Shown: piece after piece, positions 44,772 to 53,933 of the stretch
Numbering within the stretch: the first letter of the stretch is position 1
How the letters are laid out: every line of letters begins with the position of its first letter
DNA from: a virus
DNA: 64,000 nt
Direction: 5' to 3' (one strand)
Virus record (IMG/VR): IMGVR_UViG_3300042691_031577
Coordinates: 1-64,000 of that record
Program-made: the position numbers and the translations under genes
Notes under the pieces: generated by a model
Seen by the model: only the letters and a program-made list of their open reading frames with translations
What the model was told of the DNA's origin: nothing
Databases searched by the model: none

Positions 44772-45392
44772 TTAACACAAAGCACATACTCCTGTTTGAG
44801 TACATATGATTTCTGTAATTAATTCGTTTACTTTACTATAATTTTTATCTGATTGATATTGTTTACCTTCAGATAATGTCATATATGCGTTTGGAGTACT
44901 AGGTACTGAAACTAAATCCCAGCATAGTAATTCAAAATCGTCTTGAACTTCAACAGTTTCACCTATTTGGCGTACTGAGCCCATACCTCTTGATGATATA
45001 CCTAATGGAATATTAGCTTTAATAATTTCTTGAGCGATTTTACCTGATGGAGTATTTAATAGAGTTAATTCTCCCATTACATCATTACCTTCCCACCATA
45101 TTTTAGTAATTAAGTGAGATACATTACTTAAATTAATGATAGATGATTCAGGGTGATCTAATTCACCTGTTGATGTTCTAGTTTTTAAAGGACCATTTAT
45201 ATATTTGTCTATTTGTTCCTTTAAAACATTAAGAGGATAAACACGACCATTACCGTTTTTAACACCGGCTTCTTGTAATTTACCTCTAACGCGCATCAAA
45301 CCATCGCCTAGTTTACTGTCTTTTCCTTCAGTAATAGGTTGTAGTTTGGCTACGTGGAACGGTATATGATCTACTAGTAATTGCTTATTCAT
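44772..45392 (-). CDS. 21: Prohead core protease (gp21-like)
   Basis: 206 residues, the T4 gp21 length. Conserved features: NGRVYPLNVL, STGELDHPESSI (catalytic His of the gp21 family), IKANIPLGISSRGMGSV (nucleophile Ser in SSRG) and DDFELLCWDLVSVPSTP. It is the herpesvirus-assemblin-like serine protease that matures the prohead and removes targeting peptides at hydrophobic-x-Glu sites. An internal LQPITEG may be an autocleavage site. Flanked by candidate substrates on both sides. Confidence 0.92.
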   Translation of the reverse strand: MNKQLLVDHIPFHVAKLQPITEGKDSKLGDGLMRVRGKLQEAGVKNGNGRVYPLNVLKEQIDKYINGPLKTRTSTGELDHPESSIINLSNVSHLITKIWWEGNDVMGELTLLNTPSGKIAQEIIKANIPLGISSRGMGSVRQIGETVEVQDDFELLCWDLVSVPSTPNAYMTLSEGKQYQSDKNYSKVNELITEIICTQTGVCALC

Positions 45393-45394
45393 AA

Positions 45395-47152
45395 TTATAT
45401 TTCGTCATTTCTATCTAAGTAAAAATCGTCTTGGTCTTTACCATTAGATAATACTAATTTAATATCATTTCCGAAGGGCTCCACAGAAACTACTTCTACT
45501 TCTTCACCCATTACAAATTTACCTAAATCAGCTCCTAGTTTAAATTTATTACCTACCGATAATGAGCTTGCTTTAGCTTCATCCATTTGATGACCAGCTA
45601 CATCTGTCATATTATCACCACCAGGTAAAGTCGAATACTCTAACATATCATCCATACCACTATCGTATCTTTCGTCAGCGTTATATTGGAATATATTATC
45701 ATCTATTTCTTTAGCAATAGCATCTGAAAAATTATACTTCTTTTGATACATTTTGATCAATTCCAATACATCACTAGAGTCATAACTGTCTCTATTTTCA
45801 AGTTCGTCTATAATTTTTTTTGTTAAAGCATTTACATCAGTATTTTGATTTTCTTTTAAAGCTGCTTTTTTCATCTTTTCACCAGTAGCATCCATTTTCT
45901 TAACGCCACGAACTGTTTTAGCTACTAATGACATTATTTTGATACCGGTTTCTGGTTTATTGGTTTCTTTATTAGCTTTATTAGCAGATGCTTTATCTTT
46001 TTCAATTCCTTTTACGGGTTGCATTCCCATTTTCTTATCAACTACATTGCTCATGTTTTTATCAAGTAATTGCATCTGACGTGCATCTGCATTAGCTGAT
46101 TTACCACCAATATATTCTAGTTCGTATCCTTCTTTACCAGCCATTAATGAGTCAGTATAATAAAATGGATTCTTTTTTAGATTCTTAATTGCGATTTTTG
46201 CGGCTTCTTTTTTGGTTAAATCGTTATTTTTTTCAATTTCATAATCTATACCGATTAAAACTTCTTGACCGTTTAAATTGTCGATTTCAGAAAATTTAGA
46301 ATATAATTCTTTACCACTGGTGTTAGTAGTATAAGATTCATTCAATGACATTCTTTGCTCTAAGTCATCAATCATTTTCTTAATTTTCTCAGTTGGCGTT
46401 TTAGCATATATTTTCTTTAAGAAATTAAGCTCAGATTGGTCTATTTTTTTATCAACACCATATTTTTCTTCTGGGGTTTGTTTAGGTTTGATACTCATAC
46501 TAGCTGCTTTTCTTTCTGCTTCTGCTTCAGGGTCACCTGCTATTCCGTAGATATCAGCTTCTTTTAATGATTCGTATGGTGGTAAATCAAACTCAGTCCA
46601 TCCTAACCATGAACCTGCTTTTAAAGCAGCATCGTAATATTTTTCAGCTTTTAATAAATCACCTTCAGAGTATGCTTGTAATCCTTTTTCATAGTATTCT
46701 TCAGCTTGTACCATAGATTTCATATCAAAATCACGATCGCCATCAGTTGGATCAGATGAAAAATAAGGATTTTCGTTTTCTTCAGTATACATTCCTGTTT
46801 TACCTTTAATAGGATTTAATTCAACAACACCATTAACAGGTTCTGATATTCTATATATAGTATCATCTAATTCTGCTTTTAGTATATTATCAAAAAAAGC
46901 TAATTCAGGAAATACTTCTTTACCATTTAAGGTATAAGTATATTGATCATATTTTTCTAATTTTTCTTGATTTTTATCTTTAATATCAGCTTCAGTTAAG
47001 ATAGCTTTATTTCTTAATATTTTAACAGTATCATCAAATGATGTTGTATTAGTAACTAAATGAGGTAAAGTCATACGAACGTTACGCATAAATTGCGCTT
47101 GATTCATTTTACCTTCTTTTAAATCTATAAATTGTTGTTTTACACTTTTCAT
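45395..47152 (-). CDS. Large prohead/core-associated protein with repeated protease-type sites, 585 aa
   Basis: No overall homology recognised. N-terminus MKSVKQQFIDLKEGKMNQ; residues about 150-180 include a TPR-like helix pair (AEEYYEKGLQAYSEGDLLKA). Hydrophobic-x-Glu sites followed by small residues recur (AILTEAD, ESLKEAD, SLNESY, AALKENQ, HQMDEAK), as expected for a polyprotein cut by gp21. The C-terminal 60 residues form a small beta-domain (SLSVGNKFKLGADLGKFVMG). Position between gene 21 and gene 20 fits a core component. Confidence 0.55.
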   Translation of the reverse strand: MKSVKQQFIDLKEGKMNQAQFMRNVRMTLPHLVTNTTSFDDTVKILRNKAILTEADIKDKNQEKLEKYDQYTYTLNGKEVFPELAFFDNILKAELDDTIYRISEPVNGVVELNPIKGKTGMYTEENENPYFSSDPTDGDRDFDMKSMVQAEEYYEKGLQAYSEGDLLKAEKYYDAALKAGSWLGWTEFDLPPYESLKEADIYGIAGDPEAEAERKAASMSIKPKQTPEEKYGVDKKIDQSELNFLKKIYAKTPTEKIKKMIDDLEQRMSLNESYTTNTSGKELYSKFSEIDNLNGQEVLIGIDYEIEKNNDLTKKEAAKIAIKNLKKNPFYYTDSLMAGKEGYELEYIGGKSANADARQMQLLDKNMSNVVDKKMGMQPVKGIEKDKASANKANKETNKPETGIKIMSLVAKTVRGVKKMDATGEKMKKAALKENQNTDVNALTKKIIDELENRDSYDSSDVLELIKMYQKKYNFSDAIAKEIDDNIFQYNADERYDSGMDDMLEYSTLPGGDNMTDVAGHQMDEAKASSLSVGNKFKLGADLGKFVMGEEVEVVSVEPFGNDIKLVLSNGKDQDDFYLDRNDEI

Positions 47153-47168
47153 GCGTATAAATATTATG

Positions 47169-47555
47169 TTATATGTTAAAATACTGGCTTTTTAATTTGT
47201 CTACAGCTTCTACAATATGGTCTAAAGCTTCTTCTAATAAGTAAAGATCGTCATTTAAATTATCTAATTTAGTAACTAGATTATCTAATTTAGACACGTT
47301 ATCTGGGTATTCAGCGACATCATACATTTCAACTACTTTGTAGTATTTTTGAGCTTTACTATCAAGAAATGATCTAGTTTGTTTTACTTTATCTAACAAA
47401 GAATTTATTTCATCTGGAGATTCAATGACGCTTTGTATGCTAATATCATATATTTTTGAACGTAATGTTCTAAATATATTTTCTGCTGTTGATTTTTCTT
47501 TTTCAGCAGATAATACAAATTCATCTATCTTTTCTGGTGTATATGATATATCCAT
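47169..47555 (-). CDS. Coiled-coil protein in head cluster, 128 aa
   Basis: Almost entirely amphipathic helix (FVLSAEKEKSTAENIFRTLR, LVTKLDNLNDDLYLLEEALD). The ATG overlaps the stop of the 43-residue basic protein (TAATG), so translation is coupled. The position corresponds to the T4 gp67/gp68 prohead core genes; no sequence link can be shown. Confidence 0.55.
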   Translation of the reverse strand: MDISYTPEKIDEFVLSAEKEKSTAENIFRTLRSKIYDISIQSVIESPDEINSLLDKVKQTRSFLDSKAQKYYKVVEMYDVAEYPDNVSKLDNLVTKLDNLNDDLYLLEEALDHIVEAVDKLKSQYFNI

Positions 47556-47686
47556 TATCGTCCTTGTCCTCTATAGTTTTGTTCTGAGCTATCGTGTTTG
47601 TTAGTGCGTTTTTGAGCTTTGCCTTTTTTACGAACGCCAAAGCTTATTTTACGTGATTCTTTAGATGCTGCTTTTGCTTTTGCCAT
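47555..47686 (-). CDS. Small basic protein, 43 aa (short ORF)
   Basis: ATG at 47686 encodes MAKAKAASKESRKISFGVRK, then KGKAQKRTNKHD, ending YRGQGR. About one third is Lys/Arg. Stop and start codons overlap neighbours on both sides (start at the stop of the 369-residue gene, stop overlapping the next ATG), which supports it as a real gene. It may be a core or DNA-binding protein, like small basic head proteins in other phages. Confidence 0.75.
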   Translation of the reverse strand: MAKAKAASKESRKISFGVRKKGKAQKRTNKHDSSEQNYRGQGR

Positions 47687-48795
47687 TACTGGTAGATTGA
47701 TTTAATTTTATTGCTAATTTTATTTGATATTTCACTAATTTCATTTATAGCTTTTAAGCTACGCTTCCAATAGTTTGTACCATCTTCGTTTTCACTTAAT
47801 TCTTGTTTAATACGAGTAGTATATTCAATTAATTGATCTACTTCAGATAATTTACGTTTTACTTCACGAATACTTTTATGAAGCATTTCTGCTTTAGTTC
47901 TATATTTAACTTCGTTTTTAAATTTATTATACGATACTTCGTTTAATAATTCTTCTTTAATAAGATTATTCAACACTTCTTCTAAAGGATAATCAAATGG
48001 TTCTTCACCTGTTATTTTACTACTTTTAATATATTCTATTAAAGATTCAATATTATTAAAATAAGTATATCCTTCTTCTCTTCCTAAATTATCTATTTCT
48101 AAAACAAAATATGGTTTATCACCAGATGTAGTTTCTCCACATATTAAAGTCATAAATCCAGAACCATCTGCATAATCAACAGGTATTTGTACTCTGGCTA
48201 AATTTTTATTTTTACCTGAATAAACTATTTTAGCTTCTTCAAAAATAGGTTTTATTGCTGATAGTATATTATTTGCAGATTCTTGGTATTTAATATTTTG
48301 TTCATTCATTGCTGATTTTTTACCTTTCCAAAGTTCTTTATAATCTAACATTTTAGAATTTTTAGGCATACCTTTAACTGTTTTAAATCCCATTTTTTCA
48401 GCGTATTTAGTTGCTTTATTTTTCTTTTGTCCTTTAGGAGCAAAAGCATATGGGGTTTGAATAGGACCTGCTCCAACACCAATAGCGCCAGTAGCTGATT
48501 CTTCATTCATACCCATTAATTTTTTATACATAGATAAATCAGATAAGCTTTGACCTTCAGGATTCTTAGCTAAGTTATCTATTTGATCAATAGTTACTTC
48601 ACCTGAATCAAGTGCTTTTTTTAACCAAGTACCATTTATTATGTTATGTTTATATAAAAATGATTTAGCTTTATCATCATTTCTAGTATAAATATTTAAC
48701 CAATTATATAATGTATCCCAGTTACTAGATTCATTTTCAAGAACATTTTCTAGTTCTTCTTTAATAATCTGTTTTAATAAAGATACTTTCATCAT
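47686..48795 (-). CDS. Putative packaged protein with targeting-like N-terminus, 369 aa
   Basis: Starts MMKVSLLKQIIKEELENVLE, a strong amphipathic peptide with multiple hydrophobic-x-Glu sites. Residues 30-60 are a small helical domain; residues 180-270 form an alpha/beta domain (NLARVQIPVDYADGSGFMTL, GDKPYFVLEIDNLGREEGYT), followed by long helices. Located between portal and protease genes. Family unknown. Confidence 0.55.
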   Translation of the reverse strand: MMKVSLLKQIIKEELENVLENESSNWDTLYNWLNIYTRNDDKAKSFLYKHNIINGTWLKKALDSGEVTIDQIDNLAKNPEGQSLSDLSMYKKLMGMNEESATGAIGVGAGPIQTPYAFAPKGQKKNKATKYAEKMGFKTVKGMPKNSKMLDYKELWKGKKSAMNEQNIKYQESANNILSAIKPIFEEAKIVYSGKNKNLARVQIPVDYADGSGFMTLICGETTSGDKPYFVLEIDNLGREEGYTYFNNIESLIEYIKSSKITGEEPFDYPLEEVLNNLIKEELLNEVSYNKFKNEVKYRTKAEMLHKSIREVKRKLSEVDQLIEYTTRIKQELSENEDGTNYWKRSLKAINEISEISNKISNKIKSIYQ

Positions 48796-49646
48796 TTAAT
48801 AGAATTTAACTCGTTAATTAATTGGTGGTACTGGAGTAAAGAGATGATATTTTCGTCCTTTACGTTTTGATTTTTATTAAGAGGCTGTAGTAAATTAATT
48901 ACTTCAGTTAATTTAATTTGAGTTGTTTTGTCATCAACACTTTTAACTAGTTCTGTTAATTCTTTAGTAATTAAAGCATACTGAGTGTTAACAAATTCTT
49001 TTAATGCTGTTGTGTTGGTAATATTGTTGATGTATTCTTTTAATACTGTTTTTTGCTTATTATTCAGAGTAGAATATTTTTTGTTAAATCTTTCTAGCAA
49101 TACTCTGTAAGCTAGTAAACGAGTACCTTTATCCATCTTAGCATATTCTTCAAGAATACGGTCTTTAACCTGATCTTTATTTACTTCTTTACGTGTGATA
49201 TGCTCCAGTAATGTTACTTTATTATCTATAATTTGATTAGGTTCAACAAACTCACTTGAGTTTTGAGCCTCTATTAAATTATACACAGCAGCATACTGTG
49301 AGTAGTGGTTGATTTTTGCTTTAAAAAATTCTTCTATATTGTAATGCTCGCGAATTTCTTTAATCAAATTATACTTTTCTTTACGTAAAGTAGATTTATT
49401 TAAACGCGATGATGCATTTAGAGTACTATTTATGAATATCTCCGCTTTACTTTCAGTAAGTGCTTTAGAGTTTACAAGAACTTGATACAATTTGTATTCT
49501 TTAGCTAATTCAGTTTTGTTAAAATATTTCTTAACTAAATCAATAGCTGCTGAGTCTTTGTTAGATATAGTATCGGATGCTATTTGTCTAACAAGTAGTT
49601 CAAATAATATGCCCGTGTTTTTAAATTTGTTGTGTTTAATTTTCAT
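48792..49646 (-). CDS. Conserved head-cluster protein, 284 aa
   Basis: Helical protein starting KHNKFKNTGILFELLVRQIA, a pattern I associate with hypothetical proteins found downstream of portal genes in T4-like phages. Lys/Asn/Leu-rich throughout, no catalytic motif. Start/stop overlap with the downstream gene shows translational coupling. Role in prohead assembly inferred from position. Confidence 0.55.
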   Translation of the reverse strand: MKIKHNKFKNTGILFELLVRQIASDTISNKDSAAIDLVKKYFNKTELAKEYKLYQVLVNSKALTESKAEIFINSTLNASSRLNKSTLRKEKYNLIKEIREHYNIEEFFKAKINHYSQYAAVYNLIEAQNSSEFVEPNQIIDNKVTLLEHITRKEVNKDQVKDRILEEYAKMDKGTRLLAYRVLLERFNKKYSTLNNKQKTVLKEYINNITNTTALKEFVNTQYALITKELTELVKSVDDKTTQIKLTEVINLLQPLNKNQNVKDENIISLLQYHQLINELNSIK

Positions 49647-49680
49647 AAAAAAGTGTACACTATCTATAAATATGTAATAA

Positions 49681-51585
49681 TTATATGTCCTTAATATTTT
49701 CTTCAGATAATAAGTCAGAATCTAAATCAGGATTATATACTATATCTTTTCTTAAATGATTCATAGATTCAAGTAAATGCTTATTCTTATGTAGTTCAGT
49801 TAATGCTAATGGAGAACCACCTTTAGGTGTACCACTATCCATATCATTACTAGGTTTATTAGCAGTATATAGAGTATTCATGCCTTTTTTACCTAATCTA
49901 TCTTTACCTAATGGATCTTTCTGTGTGTTTATAATAGAAGATTTTTCTTTTGGACGACCTATTGGTGCTTTTTCATCATATCCACCAGGTATGTTTTGTT
50001 GTGCTTCCATTCCTGTTCTACCACGACCATACAGTGCTGCTAAGTCATGAGGTGTTCCGTATGATTTACCTGATTTAGCTGGGTCATTACCCTCGTTTTC
50101 GATTTGGCCTAAACGGAATGTACGTTTTTTATCTTCCATTACTAAATCACGTAATTCATCATATTGATCTTCTGATAGTTTAAATACATTATCATAAATC
50201 CAATCAGACGGGATTAAATTAGTATCTAATAAGTCTTTAGCTAATGCAACTTTTTCTTTCCATATAGCTATTTTCTCTTGATCATATATGATTGAAGGAG
50301 TAGTTAATGATAATTCAAAATTACCTAATGATTCACCATCGTATCCTTGAACATATAAATGAACTAATGCTATTTTATATAATTCGGATAATACAATACG
50401 TTGGATACGTTCTACTGTGCGAGCAAAACGAATATCTTCAGCTGCTAATGTTGCTTTACCTGTTAAATCTTTTTCAAATCCAAAAAACGCTTTAGGTACT
50501 TTAAGAGCAGCTAACATTTCATCACGTAAGAAATTTACGTCCTCAATAGCATTATACTCTAATCCTTTAATAGTATCGATTTTAGTATTTGAATTAGTAC
50601 CACGTTGAGGTATATAGAAATCCTCCATAACATTCATCATGTTATATTTAAGATTATATTCACCTGTGTTTTGGTCAATATAAGGAGTTTTCTTCATTTT
50701 TTGCTTTAAACGCTCCATATAACCATCAACCTCATTTGGTGGCATATTTCCAATATCAACGTAAAATACACGTTTTTCTGGGGCGCGAGTAATACGATGT
50801 AGTAACATCGCATCTTTCATTAAAATATATTGTTTATATGTTTTACGAGCTGGCTCTATGTATGATCTACCATATGGAAGATAGTTAGCATCTGCTAATA
50901 ATCTAAAGTGAGCTATTTCGTAGTTTTCAAATTTAATCTTTCCCTCTCTATCGTTTATACGGCTATTAATACCACCAGCAGCAATAACCATTGGATCTAT
51001 CTTAAAGCATACATAATTAGGATTTTCAGGATCAGTTCCTTCTTCACGAACCATATCATAAACTGATAATGGAGATACATTATATACTCCAAATTTTTCA
51101 GCTATGTCTAAGTGTAAATAAAAATCACCATACTTACACATATTTCTAATCCATACCCATAAATTAAATTCAATATTTAAAATATCGTAGAATAAATTAT
51201 ACAATATGCGTTGAATATTTTCGTCTGAACTTCTAATTTGAATTATTTCTCCTGTTTCATTTTTTAATGTAGCTTCATCAGCTACAATATCAAGAGCAGA
51301 GGCTATGATTGATTCTGTATCCATTGCTTCATAATCAGTATATAACTGAATACGAAGTGTTTGGTAATTCATTGTAGGATTATAAGGCATATTAGCTCCA
51401 TATCTATGGAGTTTAGTAAACCTATCAATCAGGGCATTTGTTTTTACGTTACCATATGCTTGAATGCGGTCAACATCTGTTGTTTTTAGTTGTTTTCCGC
51501 CTACATTTCTAATGATAACATCAGTACTAAATAGACGTCTTAATTGCCCAAATAGTCCCGTGTTATTTATATTATTTTCTGCCAT
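49681..51585 (-). CDS. 20: Portal vertex protein
   Basis: 634 residues. T4 gp20-like features: RIQAYGNVKTNALIDRFTKL, YNPTMNYQTLRIQLYTDYEA, MDTESIIASALDIVADEATL, FRLLADANYLPYGRSYIEPA, MLLHRITRAPEKRVFYVDIG, and DFYIPQRGTNSNTKIDTIKG, LKVPKAFFGFEKDLTGKATL. Forms the dodecameric DNA gateway and nucleates the prohead. The last roughly 130 residues are low complexity with LxE sites, possibly processed. Confidence 0.93.
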   Translation of the reverse strand: MAENNINNTGLFGQLRRLFSTDVIIRNVGGKQLKTTDVDRIQAYGNVKTNALIDRFTKLHRYGANMPYNPTMNYQTLRIQLYTDYEAMDTESIIASALDIVADEATLKNETGEIIQIRSSDENIQRILYNLFYDILNIEFNLWVWIRNMCKYGDFYLHLDIAEKFGVYNVSPLSVYDMVREEGTDPENPNYVCFKIDPMVIAAGGINSRINDREGKIKFENYEIAHFRLLADANYLPYGRSYIEPARKTYKQYILMKDAMLLHRITRAPEKRVFYVDIGNMPPNEVDGYMERLKQKMKKTPYIDQNTGEYNLKYNMMNVMEDFYIPQRGTNSNTKIDTIKGLEYNAIEDVNFLRDEMLAALKVPKAFFGFEKDLTGKATLAAEDIRFARTVERIQRIVLSELYKIALVHLYVQGYDGESLGNFELSLTTPSIIYDQEKIAIWKEKVALAKDLLDTNLIPSDWIYDNVFKLSEDQYDELRDLVMEDKKRTFRLGQIENEGNDPAKSGKSYGTPHDLAALYGRGRTGMEAQQNIPGGYDEKAPIGRPKEKSSIINTQKDPLGKDRLGKKGMNTLYTANKPSNDMDSGTPKGGSPLALTELHKNKHLLESMNHLRKDIVYNPDLDSDLLSEENIKDI

Positions 51586-51614
51586 TTTATATACTTAATA
51601 TATTAATAAATATG

Positions 51615-53213
51615 TTAGCCTAATAACCAGCTAATATCTTCTACTCCACCAACACCATTATCTAGTTGGTATGGATTTTGAAATCCCGGTTGCATGTTAC
51701 TATACATTCCTGGGGTTTTAGTATTGCTTATATTTAAAACAGCTGCTCTAGTTAAATCTAAACCTTGAGCGCTAAATTTTAGACCAGTGTCACGAACAAA
51801 TAAACCAATACCTAATGCCATTGCCAAATCATCATTATATCCATTTTGCGCTTGTGCTTTACCATTTTGCCAAATAAACACACGTAGCTCTTCTAATAGA
51901 CGTTTAGAGTGAAAAATAAACGATCTTTCTCTAATGTACGTCTCCATCTTTGAGATGACAAGTGGTCTTGTACGAGTAGAGTTAGTAAAACCAGGAACTG
52001 TGTTATCGCTTTCCATTTTGGCCATCCATTTATCTATATTCATTTCACCATATGATCTAGGTGAATAATATAGATTAGGATATCCTCGTTCTATAATTGT
52101 ATTTACAACGTCCCATCCTATATTAGCGTTTTCTACTACGAGTAAAGCATTGTTGTATTCACCTGCTATAGAAACTAATACATGACCAAATTCACGGGTA
52201 CTAACCTGAGATTTGTATTCGGCTACTTGCTCACAATTTTCTAAATCAATAACATGGAATGTAGAATAGTCAGTTCCATCACCACGAGCAACGTCAGCAC
52301 ATACTATATAGTTTTTAGAGTAATTTGGATATTGCCATATCCATAAATCACCCCCCATTAATCGTCTTTCTATAGGATCTTGAATATATGTTTGCTCGTA
52401 AAATCCTAAAATTTCTGATTCTATTACAGTATTACCTGATCCTAAAAAGTCACAATCATATTCTTGAGCAAATTCACGAGGCGACATATTAGATCGTTCT
52501 CTTTGTTCCCATTCAGGGTCTACAGGGGCAACACGATCAGGGTGTAAATTCCATGGTAATTTAATTGCTTTAAAGTCGTTGTCACCAACTTCTGCTTCAG
52601 TATACATTCTATGAAACCAGTTACCTACACCATTAGGTGAAGATAAAGCTATAATACCACCACCAGTAGCAATTGTAGGTTTAATACTCGTGTATATTTT
52701 ATCAATACCCTCGATAAACGCAGCCTCATCCACTATTAGTAAAGATACTGCGTATGATCGACCAGCATCGGATGCTGCTGATGTAGCTACGATTTGAGAG
52801 TTATTAGCTAATTTAAGTGATAATTTGTTATCGGAAATAGGTTTTTGATTACCTCTTAACCAACTAGGAAGATTGTTATACATAAACTGTACTTTTTCAA
52901 CCATGCCTTTAGCGGTTTCTTGTTTAGTAGCGATACATAGTACTGTTTTATCTTTATGGAATAACATAGTCCATAATGAATATCCAGCTACTAGAGTTGA
53001 TATACCTAACTGGCGAGATTTATTGATGATAGTAAATCTATTATCTCGAATATCTTGTAATGTATCGGCCTGAAATGGATATAGGTGAAATAGTACTCGT
53101 CCTTTTACAGGATGGGTTATATAACAATATTTACGAAAAAAATGGATTGGATCAGTAGCACATTTAATGTATTCTTGCTTTATGATCTCCTTAATTTGTT
53201 GTTGATTACTCAT
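51615..53213 (-). CDS. 17: Terminase large subunit
   Basis: 532 residues. ATPase domain: Walker A-like SRQLGIST (66-73), Walker B LLIVDEAAF (Asp162/Glu163), coupling motif ALSSPNG (about 189). Nuclease domain: CADVARGDGTDYS (Asp307), VENANIGWD (about 357), and NDDLAMALG (about 490), the RNase H-fold metal ligands. Packages DNA and cuts concatemers. A gp16 small subunit is not obvious nearby. Confidence 0.95.
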   Translation of the reverse strand: MSNQQQIKEIIKQEYIKCATDPIHFFRKYCYITHPVKGRVLFHLYPFQADTLQDIRDNRFTIINKSRQLGISTLVAGYSLWTMLFHKDKTVLCIATKQETAKGMVEKVQFMYNNLPSWLRGNQKPISDNKLSLKLANNSQIVATSAASDAGRSYAVSLLIVDEAAFIEGIDKIYTSIKPTIATGGGIIALSSPNGVGNWFHRMYTEAEVGDNDFKAIKLPWNLHPDRVAPVDPEWEQRERSNMSPREFAQEYDCDFLGSGNTVIESEILGFYEQTYIQDPIERRLMGGDLWIWQYPNYSKNYIVCADVARGDGTDYSTFHVIDLENCEQVAEYKSQVSTREFGHVLVSIAGEYNNALLVVENANIGWDVVNTIIERGYPNLYYSPRSYGEMNIDKWMAKMESDNTVPGFTNSTRTRPLVISKMETYIRERSFIFHSKRLLEELRVFIWQNGKAQAQNGYNDDLAMALGIGLFVRDTGLKFSAQGLDLTRAAVLNISNTKTPGMYSNMQPGFQNPYQLDNGVGGVEDISWLLG

Positions 53214-53270
53214 ATACTACACAATGTGTTGTATATAAATATATAAGATTTATTATCTCAAATAAGATAT

Positions 53271-53933
53271 TTATTTTACTACAAGTATTACAGTTAAAAT
53301 AGCAGCAACAGCAGTTACGGCCTTAGTACTTAATTTTAAAAGCTTATTTTGAGTATTTACTTTAGTATACTCTTTATTTAAAGTATTATACTTTACATCT
53401 TGTAAAGATATGATATTTTGTTGTGCTGTATCTTTTATTTGGAACGAGTGTATAGTACTGTCTTTAATGACTATCTGTTGACCTAATACAGTGTTAATAC
53501 TATCAGCATATGATAAATCTTGTCTATCACCATCACAATATAATAGATCACGAGCAGCACCTACTGCTGATTCCTTAGGTAAAGAAAATGCTGTTTTATC
53601 TTCAGTTGGGTATCTGTCTACAAAAAATTTATGTAATGTATCTGAATTAGATAAATTAGGGTTATTTGCTTTTTTATTAGCTTCAGCTCTAGCTTTATTT
53701 CTTTCTTGGGCTAAATAAACTACTTGTTTTGCTAAAGCTGAGTCCTTTTTAGCTAAACCAGCAATAATTAAATTTTGTTCGTCTACAATTATTTTTTCAG
53801 AATCAATTACTTTATTCAAGCTATCTATTGTTTGTTGAAATTTAGCGTCCGACGGACCATTACAAACAGAATAAGTAGTAAGTAAAATACCTACTACTAT
53901 TCCTATTAATAACCATATTAATTTATTTGTCAT
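53271..53933 (-). CDS. Membrane-anchored coiled-coil protein (spanin-like?)
   Basis: 220 residues with a hydrophobic segment at each end: LIWLLIGIVVGILLTTYSVC (5-24) and AVTAVAAILTVILVV (about 205-219). The middle is charged and helical with repeated coiled-coil patterns. This topology resembles spanins or other envelope-bridging lysis proteins, but a lipobox is not convincing (YSVC). Could also be an endolysin partner or an injected protein. Overlaps the upstream gene by 4 bases. Confidence 0.55.
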   Translation of the reverse strand: MTNKLIWLLIGIVVGILLTTYSVCNGPSDAKFQQTIDSLNKVIDSEKIIVDEQNLIIAGLAKKDSALAKQVVYLAQERNKARAEANKKANNPNLSNSDTLHKFFVDRYPTEDKTAFSLPKESAVGAARDLLYCDGDRQDLSYADSINTVLGQQIVIKDSTIHSFQIKDTAQQNIISLQDVKYNTLNKEYTKVNTQNKLLKLSTKAVTAVAAILTVILVVK

